47,159 nucleotides of DNA, taken from Terriglobia bacterium (GTDB lineage Bacteria > Acidobacteriota > Terriglobia > Bryobacterales > Bryobacteraceae). The DNA lies in contig RGPS01000018.1 of NCBI GenBank assembly GCA_010084195.1, forward strand, positions 1 to 47,159. The letters are read 5' to 3'. The translations under genes were made by a program, and so were the position numbers. Shown in pieces: positions 34,462-42,835 of this stretch; the stretch's first letter is position 1, and every line of letters starts with the position of its first letter. Under the pieces are notes generated by a model. That model saw only the letters and a program-made list of their open reading frames with translations. It did not search any database and was not told the DNA's origin.

Positions 34462-35301
34462 CTAATTCCTGCGTTGGGTATTGAGATTGACGACCTCGTC
34501 GAGCCGAAAGTTGAGAATGGTTTCGGACGGAACCCGAACCCGGTCGCCACGGGTCAGGACCTGGGCTCCCACACCTGCCGCACCGCCCGCGAGGGCCCCA
34601 ATCGCCGCGCCTTTGCCACCTCCGGCAATAGCACCCAGAAGAGTGCCGAGAAGAGCCCCACCGCCAACAAACGCCCCGGTTCGTTTGTTCTCACCCAGCC
34701 CCTGTTGTCCTGTTTTGGTAATATCCTCTGTGCTCACCAGAAACCGCTGGCTGTTAACCGTGATTGAATTCAGATCCAGGATAACGCGGTTGTTGCCGGT
34801 ATCGCGGACGACCAACTCCGCCTCGGAACCACGAGGAATCATGATCGTCCCATTGCCATCCCGGATACCGCGTTCGACTTTTGCCTGATAGGTGCGCTCC
34901 CGGCTGTTACCCATGTCCGAGTCGATGGTTTCATTGGTTCTGACAGAGATTTCTGTTCCCGCCGACAGAACGAGATTGCCGGAACTACAGCTGTAATTTA
35001 TGTCCTGTGGGGGCTGGTTTCTGTAAGCTCCGACACTCTGCCCAAGAGCCGGTCCGTCGCCGGGACGATCACGGGAGAGGGGCGCGCCCCAGGCTCCGAA
35101 CGTGATTGAGTCCAACTGGTTGAAAGTGTACCGGCGGAGCCTCTGGCTGCGATCGCGAATTGTAATTTGGTTGTTTCCCTTGCTAACCAGACGTCCCGTA
35201 ATTTGCGTTCCGTTCAGGAGGTAGAGAGTTTGATCCGGAGCTTGGGCAACGATGGTCGCCGGAATCATCGCCGCAAGCGCATAAGCCGTAATTCGTAACA
35301 T
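34462..35301 (-). CDS. Exported glycine-zipper protein
   Basis: A 279-residue exported protein. A signal peptide (1-19, ending in IVAQ) is followed by a beta-rich domain (LYLLNGTQITGRLVSKGNNQITIRD), then a conserved region with PRGSEAELVV, and a glycine-zipper segment at about 209-245 (GAFVGGGALLGTLLGAIAGG). The C terminus contains VRVPSETILNFRLDEVV. Glycine zippers of this YMGG-like type insert in or span membranes. I chose the ATG at 35301, with GAGGA 10 bases upstream, rather than an earlier start at 35586. It is transcribed divergently from the gene at 35420. An envelope role is inferred. Confidence 0.75.
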   Translation of the reverse strand: MLRITAYALAAMIPATIVAQAPDQTLYLLNGTQITGRLVSKGNNQITIRDRSQRLRRYTFNQLDSITFGAWGAPLSRDRPGDGPALGQSVGAYRNQPPQDINYSCSSGNLVLSAGTEISVRTNETIDSDMGNSRERTYQAKVERGIRDGNGTIMIPRGSEAELVVRDTGNNRVILDLNSITVNSQRFLVSTEDITKTGQQGLGENKRTGAFVGGGALLGTLLGAIAGGGKGAAIGALAGGAAGVGAQVLTRGDRVRVPSETILNFRLDEVVNLNTQRRN

Positions 35302-35419
35302 AAATTTGATTCCTCGGACACGTATTAGCACTTCGGGAGCCGTTCCCGAGAAGGCCCCCTCTGTCAGACAGAATGAAGTGAAGGCGGAGATTCGGGTCTG
35401 ATACTGATAGAATCCCGCC

Positions 35420-36280
35420 ATGCAACGTCGCAGCTTTTTTCGAGTGGCCGGTGGCCTGACAGCCGCAGTTCCCCTGATGGCGGCCAGCCTGCCAGTTCGG
35501 AAGGCGGGTAAGCCCACTATCGTTTTCAAATCGCCGAGTCCGCACCCGAATGGCCTGCAGGCTACTGCGGAGGGTCTTTGGATCATCGACCAGAGTGAGG
35601 GGGCGAGAGCTTCGCTGGTGTCTTATGACACCGGGAAGGTGATCCGGGAGTTCGACACAGAATCGGACCGACCAAGCGGGATCACTTTCGACGGGCAGTC
35701 TCTCTGGATCGGATCAACGTATTCGCGGGAGATTGTGCAGGTGGACGCGAAGACGGGCAAGGCACTTTCACGCCATTTCACCCCGGGGGCGGGCGTGATC
35801 TACAACATGAAGGGCGATCCGGCCGGGCGATCGAGCCCTCTGGCGAAGCCGGCTCCAAAGCCGGCACCGCAACCGACCCCGAAGCCGGCCGCTCAAGTGG
35901 GTGGCTTTCAGGCAGGCGATACCCTGGGCAGCAAAGCGCCCGGAACCGGAGCTCACGGCCAGGAGTGGCGGGATGGTTTCCTGTGGATGGCGGTACCGCC
36001 GTCACGCGAGGTCTATCAGTTGGACCCGAAGACCTGGGTGGTGCAACGGAAATTCCCAACGGCCGGAAATCGGCCTCACGGAATCGGTTGGGAGGGCAAG
36101 TACCTTTGGGTAGCCGACAGCAATCTGAACGCATTTTTCAAACACGACCCCGACACCGGAGCCATGCTGGAGAAGCTTCAATTGGCCGACAACGACCCGC
36201 TGCCGCACGGTATGACAATCCGTGAGGGCTGGCTTTGGTACTGCGATGACGTGGGCGTCGTCTGCAAACTGAAGCTGTAA
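35420..36280 (+). CDS. Tat-exported beta-propeller-like protein
   Basis: A 286-residue protein starting MQRRSFFRVAGG, a twin-arginine signal. The body has repeated blocks of a propeller type: LWIIDQ, LWIGST, LWMAVP, LWVADS and LWYCDD, each about 40-60 residues apart, with D-x-K-T-G turns. A Pro-Lys-Ala linker (about 143-157: KPAPKPAPQPTPKPA) interrupts the repeats. The fold resembles glutamine cyclotransferase or SMP-30-like propellers, but no catalytic residues can be assigned. The start is 119 bases from the divergent glycine-zipper gene. Confidence 0.7.
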   Translation: MQRRSFFRVAGGLTAAVPLMAASLPVRKAGKPTIVFKSPSPHPNGLQATAEGLWIIDQSEGARASLVSYDTGKVIREFDTESDRPSGITFDGQSLWIGSTYSREIVQVDAKTGKALSRHFTPGAGVIYNMKGDPAGRSSPLAKPAPKPAPQPTPKPAAQVGGFQAGDTLGSKAPGTGAHGQEWRDGFLWMAVPPSREVYQLDPKTWVVQRKFPTAGNRPHGIGWEGKYLWVADSNLNAFFKHDPDTGAMLEKLQLADNDPLPHGMTIREGWLWYCDDVGVVCKLKL

Positions 36281-36400
36281 CGCAAATTATCTCGCGCTTC
36301 CAGCGAGTTCTCGGCCACGGTTCATTGCTTCACGTCACATTGCGGGGGATAATGAAAGCGCAGATAAAATGGGAACCAAACACCGTAGCAGGAGGACCGC

Positions 36401-37693
36401 TTGAAGCGAGCCGGATCAGACGACGCCCTCCGATGTTCCTTTTGTCATAAGAGTCAGGACGTAGTGGGGAAGCTGATTTCTTCCCCGAGCGAGTATACCC
36501 GCGCGTATATTTGCGATGAGTGCATCGCCGTTTGCAACTCAATCCTGGATGACGACAGGCCGGAACCCGTTGCGACCGGGCCCAACAAAATCCCGAAGCC
36601 GCTTGAGATTAAGGACTTCCTCGATCAATATGTAATCGGTCAGGAAGCCCCGAAGCGCAAACTCGCCGTGGCAGTTTACAACCACTCAAAACGCATCCAT
36701 ATGAACCGGATGCGAAATTCGGAAGTGGAACTGGCGAAATCGAATATTCTGCTGATCGGCCCGACCGGAACCGGCAAGACGCTGCTGGCGCAGACGCTGG
36801 CCCGGGTTCTGGATGTCCCGTTCGCGATTGTGGATGCCACCACGCTCACCGAAGCCGGATACGTGGGCGAGGACGTGGAAAACATCATCCTGAAGCTCCT
36901 CCAGGCGGCCGACGGGGATGTGCAGAAGTGCCAGCAGGGCATTATCTACATCGACGAAATCGATAAAATTTGCCGCAAGGACGAGAATCCGTCGATTACC
37001 CGCGACGTATCCGGCGAGGGCGTGCAGCAGGCTCTGCTGAAAATTCTGGAAGGTACCGTAGCCAACGTCCCCCCGCAGGGTGGCCGCAAGCATCCCCACC
37101 AGGAATTCACGGCGGTGGACACCACCAACATCCTGTTCATCTGTGGTGGTGCCTTCATTGGTCTCGAAAAGGTAATCGAGAGGCGTATCGGCAAGAAATC
37201 GATGGGCTTCGTGCAGGAGGATAAACCTGCGGACGGCCAGCCGAAGGACGCTCAATCGAAAACGGTGGGCATCGGCGAACGCCGTGACGCGGACCTGTTC
37301 CGCAGCATCCAGCCGCAGGATCTGATCCGGTACGGGTTCATCCCGGAATTCATCGGGCGTATGCCGGTGGTGGCCACGCTGGAAGATCTGGATAAGGCAG
37401 CGCTGATCCAGATTCTGACCAAGCCACGCAACGCAATCATCAAGCAATACCAGAGGCTGTTGGAGTACGAAAATGTCCGGTTGCGGTTCACTGATGACGC
37501 CCTGGATGCGATTGCTTCCATGGCACTGGAGCGCAAGGTGGGAGCGCGTGGCCTGCGGATGATCATTGAAGAACTGATGCTGGACCTGATGTACTTCCTG
37601 CCGTCCTACAAGAAGGTTCGGGAATTCCAGGTGACCCGGGAAATGGTGATCGCGCAGAAGATTTCCATAAATCTTCTGGAGAAGGCCGGGTAG
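36401..37693 (+). CDS. clpX: ATP-dependent Clp protease ATP-binding subunit ClpX
   Basis: A 430-residue ClpX, the AAA+ unfoldase that feeds ClpP. The N-terminal zinc domain has Cys12, Cys15, Cys38 and Cys41. Walker A is GPTGTGKT (120-127), Walker B IIYIDEID (181-188), pore loop GYVG (153-156), and the sensor region [13 protein letters not shown] is intact. The ClpP-contact loop reads SMGF rather than the usual IGF. The start is TTG at 36401, preceded by GGAGGA with 4 bases between; it gives the expected N terminus. clpP and tig are not adjacent, unlike in many bacteria. Confidence 0.96.
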   Translation: MKRAGSDDALRCSFCHKSQDVVGKLISSPSEYTRAYICDECIAVCNSILDDDRPEPVATGPNKIPKPLEIKDFLDQYVIGQEAPKRKLAVAVYNHSKRIHMNRMRNSEVELAKSNILLIGPTGTGKTLLAQTLARVLDVPFAIVDATTLTEAGYVGEDVENIILKLLQAADGDVQKCQQGIIYIDEIDKICRKDENPSITRDVSGEGVQQALLKILEGTVANVPPQGGRKHPHQEFTAVDTTNILFICGGAFIGLEKVIERRIGKKSMGFVQEDKPADGQPKDAQSKTVGIGERRDADLFRSIQPQDLIRYGFIPEFIGRMPVVATLEDLDKAALIQILTKPRNAIIKQYQRLLEYENVRLRFTDDALDAIASMALERKVGARGLRMIIEELMLDLMYFLPSYKKVREFQVTREMVIAQKISINLLEKAG

Positions 37694-37808
37694 CTGGTGG
37701 CCGAAAACCACCACCTTGCCCGTTGCCGAGTGACCCAGATCTAGTCTTTTCAATCAGATGGCTTTGGCATGTGGCGTGCTTTCCGTAGTAGCGGAAGGAG
37801 CTTGCCAA

Positions 37809-38105
37809 ATGAAATCCCGATTGTTAGCTGCAGTTTTGTTGCTGGGCGGAATCACCTCCGCGTGCGCTCATCAACGTTATTACGGAGGCTACTATGCCTC
37901 GCCTCCACCGCCTCCGGTCGCTTACGGGTATCGCGTCCCGGCACCGGGTCCAGGTTTTGTGTGGATCAACGGGTATTGGAATCCGGACGGCCAGCGGTAT
38001 AGCTGGCGCAATGGCTACTGGGCACGACCACCCTATCGCGGAGCCTCGTGGAGCGCCCCGAGGTATCGGGGCGGTCGCTGGTATCCGGGGCAGTGGCGTC
38101 GCTGA
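37809..38105 (+). CDS. Small exported WXXGXW-repeat protein
   Basis: A 98-residue exported protein: a signal peptide to about residue 20 (ITSACA), a Tyr/Pro-rich segment with SPPPPP, then two WxxGxW-type motifs (WINGYW, WRNGYW) and an Arg-rich end. This composition fits the WXXGXW/YXWGXW repeat family, whose function is unknown. AAGGAG lies 8-13 bases before the ATG at 37809, which I prefer to an in-frame ATG at 37758. Confidence 0.75.
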   Translation: MKSRLLAAVLLLGGITSACAHQRYYGGYYASPPPPPVAYGYRVPAPGPGFVWINGYWNPDGQRYSWRNGYWARPPYRGASWSAPRYRGGRWYPGQWRR

Positions 38106-38131
38106 ATAAAGTAGCGAAGAAATGCAAACGG

Positions 38132-38174
38132 GCAGGGCCTTCACGCGTATAAATCTACGTCATGAAGGCCCTGC
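38132..38174 (+). terminator. 12-bp hairpin, terminator-like, covering the next start codon
   Basis: GCAGGGCCTTCA (38132-38143) is the perfect complement of 38163-38174, with a 19-base loop. It is followed by TTGTTTGCTTG, so it could terminate the WXXGXW gene. The second arm includes the last two bases of the ATG at 38162 and the first codons of the small gene, so it could equally control its translation. Confidence 0.55.
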
Positions 38175-38404
38175 TTGTTTGCTTGATTCTGCTGCCGGTT
38201 GCCGGCGTCTGTAACTGGAGGTCGGAACTGCGTTCCACACGTTCTGAGCTGCACCGTGCCCGGAGGGAAGCGGTGGTGGAATCGCGACACGCCAGAGAAC
38301 AGGCGACGCGGGAGCTACGCCGGGCACGTGTGGAAGCCTCGCGAGCCATGCGGGAAGCCATCCGGGCTTCGCGCCGGGCATTCCGCGAAGCCCGCTACAA
38401 CTAA
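38162..38404 (+). CDS. Small exported Arg/Ala/Glu-rich helical protein
   Basis: An 80-residue frame with a signal-peptide-like start (MKALLVCLILLPVAGVC) and a body made of heptads such as ELRSTRSELHRARREAVVES, rich in Arg, Ala and Glu. I recognise no family. The regular amphipathic pattern argues for a real protein. Against it, the start codon is inside the stem of a strong hairpin and no ribosome-binding site is exposed. The convergent sigma factor gene ends 5 bases after its stop. Confidence 0.45.
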   Translation: MKALLVCLILLPVAGVCNWRSELRSTRSELHRARREAVVESRHAREQATRELRRARVEASRAMREAIRASRRAFREARYN

Positions 38405-38409
38405 GCGAT

Positions 38410-38997
38410 CTAAGCGGCGAAGGGCAAAGACTTGATACCCTGCCCCGGTTGCCCGGGCAGCATCATACCCTTGATCTGCCCCAGCGCGCTTCGGATCCAG
38501 GTCTTGATCGTTCCGAGGGGAAGGCCGGTGGCCGCAGCGATTTCGCTGTGGGTGTAACCTTCGGCAAAGGCGAGGTCCAGAATCTGTTTGCGGGCGGGAG
38601 GGAGCAGCGCGACGCTCTCCCGAATTCGGTCGTGGGACCAGACATCCGCAATTTCCCCACGGACGACGAACGCCGCGTTGCCGCTGATGTAATCGTCGAA
38701 TTCGACGTTTGCACTGCTGCGTTTGTTCTTCCGCCAGCTATCCAGAGCGCGGCTACGACCCAGAGTGTAGAGCCAGGTTAACGGAGTCCCCCGAACGGGC
38801 GAGTAAGCCGCTGCGTTCTGCCACACGTAGAGATAGACATCCTGCATGACCTCCTCACAATTCCAGGCGTCCTTCAGCATACGGGTCAGGAAGGCCTTCA
38901 ACAGTGGGCTGGTGACACCGTGAAACTCACTAAAAGCTGCTTCGTCCTGATACTCAATGCGCCGGAGGAGCAGTGGCAGGGGAATTGAGGCGGTCAC
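38410..38997 (-). CDS. ECF-type RNA polymerase sigma factor
   Basis: A 195-residue sigma-70-family factor. Region 2 spans about 20-90 (EEVMQDVYLYVWQNA ... TWLYTLGRSRALDSWRK), and region 4 about 130-180 (LPPARKQILDLAFAEGYTHSEIAAATGLPLG and TIKTWIRSALGQIKG). Start is GTG at 38997, overlapping the stop of the upstream small gene as GTGA, so they are translationally coupled. No anti-sigma factor with a membrane segment or zinc finger is next to it; the upstream small protein or the distant rseP-type protease might serve, but that is inference. Confidence 0.92.
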   Translation of the reverse strand: MTASIPLPLLLRRIEYQDEAAFSEFHGVTSPLLKAFLTRMLKDAWNCEEVMQDVYLYVWQNAAAYSPVRGTPLTWLYTLGRSRALDSWRKNKRSSANVEFDDYISGNAAFVVRGEIADVWSHDRIRESVALLPPARKQILDLAFAEGYTHSEIAAATGLPLGTIKTWIRSALGQIKGMMLPGQPGQGIKSLPFAA

Positions 38998-39215
38998 TGA
39001 GCATCCTCCTCATTGCTGCTGACCGGGGTGCTCTCCAGAACCGCAGTGAGGTAGCACTGATTCTGTTGGGAGATCCAGGTGGACACCTCTTCAAGAGTGG
39101 CGGCGCGATGCTCCTCGCCGGTCTGCACATGCTGGACGTACCAGCCCTTGCCGGTGCGGGAATCCGGGTCACTATGGAGAGTGCAGCGGATAAGAAATGA
39201 ACTCTGGACGGTCAT
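38994..39215 (-). CDS. Small soluble protein coupled to the ECF sigma factor
   Basis: A 73-residue protein, MTVQSSFLIRCTLHSDPDSRTGKGWYV and onward, with a beta-rich first half and a helix (AATLEEVSTWISQQNQ), and an acidic C terminus. I recognise no domain. Its stop overlaps the sigma GTG start by 4 bases. The position before a sigma gene suggests a regulator of that sigma factor, for example a small anti-sigma or sensor; there are no zinc ligands or membrane segments to support this. Confidence 0.6.
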   Translation of the reverse strand: MTVQSSFLIRCTLHSDPDSRTGKGWYVQHVQTGEEHRAATLEEVSTWISQQNQCYLTAVLESTPVSSNEEDAQ

Positions 39216-39330
39216 GGAGACCAGTCTGAGTTTTAGCGGTTCCCAGGTAAGGGCAGCCCGGTGACGATGTACTTCCAGACCACTTCCAAACCGCTAAGCA
39301 ATTGAGCTTAAAGGAAATATAGTTTTCAAA

Positions 39331-41640
39331 TTATTTCGCGGGAAAGCCGATTTGCCGGAGCAGGACGGCAAACCGAGGGTCTGCGCGTAAGCCATCATAG
39401 TGGGGGTCGGCCGCCAGGTAGACAAGTTGCGGACTTCGTTGCTGCAGCGCACGGTCCAGCCAGAGGAAGCTCTTGTCGCGATCCCCGAGGGCAGCGGCGA
39501 GGCGGGCGGGCCGCATGGGAGAGACATACTCGGTGGAGACTTGTTTCTCCACCAGAGCGAGCCAGGTTCTGAGGACAGCCGGATAGTCGCCCTGCTTTGC
39601 TGCAGGCTCCACAGCGGCAGCAAACTCCCGTGAGCCGGACAACCGAAGAAATTCGAGAGCTTCGAGCGCTGCGGCTGTGGGGTTGCCGTCGAGGGCGTAA
39701 GCGCTCATCCGCTCAGAATGCGCCGGAGCGAAGGACGGGTTCAGCGCCACAGCTTTGTCGAACAGATTGAGAGCTTCCCGGTAACGGTGCCGGTAATAAG
39801 CGGGGTATCCGGCATTGAGGTTCACAACGGGTGAGAGGGGATCTAAACCAAGGGCAAGGTTCAGTTCCCGGCTGGCCTCGTCGAGCCGCCCTTGTGCCCC
39901 CAGGTGAACACCGTACCAGTGGTGAGCCGTCGCATAGCCCCGATTGAGTTCAATCGCACGCCGGAACTGGGCCTCGGCAGCCACCCAATTCCAGTCATAG
40001 AGGGCATTGACCATGGCGAGGGTGGTCTGGGCTTCAGCAAGTCCCTCGTCGAGTTGGAGAGCTTTTTGAGCGGCCTCGCGGGCTTTCGGGAAAAATTCCC
40101 GGGGAAGGGCGCTTTGAAAACCGAGCAGACCGTAACTGTCGGCCAGACCGGCCCAGGCGAGAGCATAGGAAGGGTCGCGATCGAGAGCCTGTTTGTATAG
40201 CTCAATGGAACGGCGGAAGCCATCGGCGGTTCTTTGATTCCAGTACGACCGACCAGCGAGGTAGAGGCGGTAACCTTCGGCGTCCTGGGTAGTACTCCGG
40301 GCTGGTTGCGGGCTTTGTGGTCCGGCGAGATGGGTCCGGACGGCGACTTCGAGTTCGGAGGTAAGCAGGGGCTGGAGGGGGGTAATATTGGCGGCCTTCG
40401 CCGAGTAACGCCGGGCCCAGAGCCGGGAGCCGTCAGTGACATCAATCAATTCCATCCCGACTGCAGCCGTAGCCCCATTCTGGGAGAGATCGCCGGTGAG
40501 GACGGCACTCACTTTCAGTTCCCGCCCCACAGCCAGCGCGTCGGCGCGCCCTTTATAGACAAAGACAGTGCCTCGCGCCATCACCCGGACACCGGCGAGG
40601 CGAGAAATGCTGTTGATCAGTTCTTCGGTGATGCCGTCCGCCACTGCGTCGAGCTGAGGGGTCCCCGCCGGAGTACGAAGCGGCAAAATAGCGAGGGATG
40701 TGGGAACTCCGGAGCTAACCAGTGGAGTGCGATGAGCCTGATACCAGGCCAGACCGCCCAGCCCTGCGGCGACGAGCGACGAGGTGGTGATGAGAGTGCG
40801 ACGAGACAGGCGTCGTTCGGATGGGGGTACATCCTGGATTACAGGCTCGGCACCGGGAGGTTCGAACGTGAAGTTGGCGGGCGCAGGCTTTGGGGAATCG
40901 GCAGCAGTACCAGCCAGCAACCGCTCGTAGAGGCGGACGGTGGGGGGCTCGGGGTCAGCATCCAGATCCTGCTTCAGCGCTTCGCAACAGAGCTTGTACT
41001 GTTGCAGCGCGAGGTGGCGTTGCCCACCGGCCGCATACAGCTTCATCAGGCGACGGTGTGCATCTTCGTTCGCACGGTTGGTGGCGAGCAGGCGATGCAG
41101 AATCTCGATAACACGTTCGTCGCCGGCATCTTCCAGGGTGTCAGCAAAACGCGTCAGGACCCGCTGGTGAAGCAGGCGAAGGCGCTCCCGGTGGAGTGAG
41201 GCCCAATCTTCGTACAGGTCCTCTTCCAGAAGATCAGCCCGGTACAGTGCAATCGCCGCAGTGAGCGAATCGCTCTCGCCGGATCGAAGGGCAAGATTGG
41301 CAAGACGTTCGAACTCAGACACATCCACCCAAACATCGGCAAGGGCGACCAGGGAGTCGCGGGTGATCAGGAAACGGGAACCGCCAGACGGCAGAACAGG
41401 TTCCAATACCCGACGGGCTGCGTGGATCACTTTGTGCAGATTATTGAGGGCCGCATCAGCCTCCATATCCGGCCAGAGGATCTCCAGAAGTTGTTCCCGA
41501 TGGACGCCGTGACCCGGGGCCAGAGCGAGCACCTTCAGCAGGACCCTGGCCTTCTTTCGGACCCAGCGAGACTCCTCGACGGGCACATTATCGACAATGA
41601 TTTGAAACCGGCCTAGAAGATAGACCTGAAGTTCAGGCAT
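39331..41640 (-). CDS. BTAD transcriptional regulator with membrane anchor, TolB-like and TPR domains
   Basis: A 769-residue single-membrane-span regulator. Residues 1-90 form an OmpR-like winged helix (ARVLLKVLALAPGHGVHREQLLEILWPD), 110-245 a bacterial transcriptional activator (BTAD) domain, 283-300 one hydrophobic membrane helix next to SRRTLITTSS, about 315-430 a TolB/FlgO-like domain (SLAILPLRTPAGTP ... DGSRLWARRYS), and about 445-755 TPR repeats. This makes a ToxR/CadC-like protein with DNA binding inside and a TPR sensor outside. I chose the ATG at 41640 over an upstream TTG. Target genes and signals cannot be assigned. It is divergent from tsaD. Confidence 0.88.
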   Translation of the reverse strand: MPELQVYLLGRFQIIVDNVPVEESRWVRKKARVLLKVLALAPGHGVHREQLLEILWPDMEADAALNNLHKVIHAARRVLEPVLPSGGSRFLITRDSLVALADVWVDVSEFERLANLALRSGESDSLTAAIALYRADLLEEDLYEDWASLHRERLRLLHQRVLTRFADTLEDAGDERVIEILHRLLATNRANEDAHRRLMKLYAAGGQRHLALQQYKLCCEALKQDLDADPEPPTVRLYERLLAGTAADSPKPAPANFTFEPPGAEPVIQDVPPSERRLSRRTLITTSSLVAAGLGGLAWYQAHRTPLVSSGVPTSLAILPLRTPAGTPQLDAVADGITEELINSISRLAGVRVMARGTVFVYKGRADALAVGRELKVSAVLTGDLSQNGATAAVGMELIDVTDGSRLWARRYSAKAANITPLQPLLTSELEVAVRTHLAGPQSPQPARSTTQDAEGYRLYLAGRSYWNQRTADGFRRSIELYKQALDRDPSYALAWAGLADSYGLLGFQSALPREFFPKAREAAQKALQLDEGLAEAQTTLAMVNALYDWNWVAAEAQFRRAIELNRGYATAHHWYGVHLGAQGRLDEASRELNLALGLDPLSPVVNLNAGYPAYYRHRYREALNLFDKAVALNPSFAPAHSERMSAYALDGNPTAAALEALEFLRLSGSREFAAAVEPAAKQGDYPAVLRTWLALVEKQVSTEYVSPMRPARLAAALGDRDKSFLWLDRALQQRSPQLVYLAADPHYDGLRADPRFAVLLRQIGFPAK

Positions 41641-41741
41641 GGGCAGCAGACAGTGGACCGGACCAGTCAACAGCCTGCTCTTCGTAGCCTAGCAAACATT
41701 GCGTCCTGGGTTGAGCGCGAGGACTCCGGTTACAGTGGTAA

Positions 41742-42824
41742 TTGGCCCGAATCCTGGCAATTGAAAGCTCGTGTGATGAGACGGCGGCGGCCGTAATCGA
41801 GGATGAGACAAATGTTCTGTCGTCGGTGGTGGCCAGTCAACTGGCCGTCCACGCAAAGTACGGCGGCGTAGTGCCGGAACTGGCGTCACGGGAACATCTG
41901 CGAGCTGTCGTGCCGGTGGTACGCGAAGCCATGGAGTCGGCGGGCTGCGCATTTGGGGACCTGGATGCCGTGGCTGCGACCTGTGGCCCCGGCCTGGCCG
42001 GAGCCTTGTTGGTGGGGCTGACTTACGCGAAGGCCATCTCTTTTGCCGCGAAAATACCGCTCATCACGGTCAACCACATCGAAGGCCACATCCATGCCGT
42101 GATTCTGGAGGCGGCACAAAAAAGGACTCCGGTGGAACTTCCGGCGCTGGCCTTGATTGTGAGCGGCGGGCATACCCATATGTTTGAAGCCCGGGCGACG
42201 GGATACCGCTTACTTGGCAGGACCCGCGATGATGCAGCCGGAGAAGCGTTCGACAAGGTGGCGAAACTCTTGGGCTTCGGCTATCCGGGGGGACCTGTCA
42301 TAGATGTACTCGCACCCCATGGAAACCCCCGCGAGGTGCGGTTCACCCTGGCGAAGATGAAGGGCAATACCCTCGATTTCAGCTTCAGCGGCTTAAAAAC
42401 TGCCGTGCTGCGCTGGGTGGAGGGCCGGGATATGGCGGCTGAAATCGCGGCTCGCAAGCTCCTGCTGCGCGCTGTGCCGCAGCCGTCAGTTGCACAGTGG
42501 CTGGAAGTAACCCCGAAGGCGACCCTGGACCTGGTAGCGAGCTTTCAGGGAACAGTGGTAGCGGAACTCCTGCGCCACGCCGAGGCTGCGGCCGAGCAGG
42601 TAGACGGCGTCCGGTCGATTGTGGTCAGTGGCGGAGTGGCCTGCAATTCGGGGTTGCGCGCGGCAGTGACCGAGAGAGCCCTGGGCCTGCCGGTGTACTT
42701 CCCTTCCCCGGGGTTGTCAACAGACAATGCCGTGATGATTGCGGCTGCGGCCTTCCCGAAGTTCCGGCGTGGAGAATTTTCAGCTTTGAGCGCTCCGGCG
42801 GAGCCGAACCTGACCCTGGCTTAG
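41742..42824 (+). CDS. tsaD: tRNA N6-threonylcarbamoyladenosine transferase subunit
   Basis: A 360-residue TsaD (also YgjD/Gcp), which transfers the threonylcarbamoyl group to A37 of ANN-decoding tRNAs with TsaB and TsaE. The ASKHA-fold start [11 protein letters not shown], metal ligands His112 and His116 in [16 protein letters not shown], and the C-terminal STDNAVMIA with its Asp are intact. Start is TTG at 41742, which gives the family N terminus. It has about 20 more residues than E. coli TsaD. Convergent with the propeller gene, 11 bases from its stop. Confidence 0.95.
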   Translation: MARILAIESSCDETAAAVIEDETNVLSSVVASQLAVHAKYGGVVPELASREHLRAVVPVVREAMESAGCAFGDLDAVAATCGPGLAGALLVGLTYAKAISFAAKIPLITVNHIEGHIHAVILEAAQKRTPVELPALALIVSGGHTHMFEARATGYRLLGRTRDDAAGEAFDKVAKLLGFGYPGGPVIDVLAPHGNPREVRFTLAKMKGNTLDFSFSGLKTAVLRWVEGRDMAAEIAARKLLLRAVPQPSVAQWLEVTPKATLDLVASFQGTVVAELLRHAEAAAEQVDGVRSIVVSGGVACNSGLRAAVTERALGLPVYFPSPGLSTDNAVMIAAAAFPKFRRGEFSALSAPAEPNLTLA

Positions 42825-42835
42825 TGGCCTGGAGC

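Noticed and set aside
34402-34767. A 121-codon plus-strand frame opposite the glycine-zipper gene
   Set aside because: It is the antisense of the glycine-zipper coding region with no ribosome-binding site or motif.
36686-37753. A 355-codon minus-strand frame opposite clpX
   Set aside because: It is entirely antisense to the AAA+ core of ClpX and has no family features.
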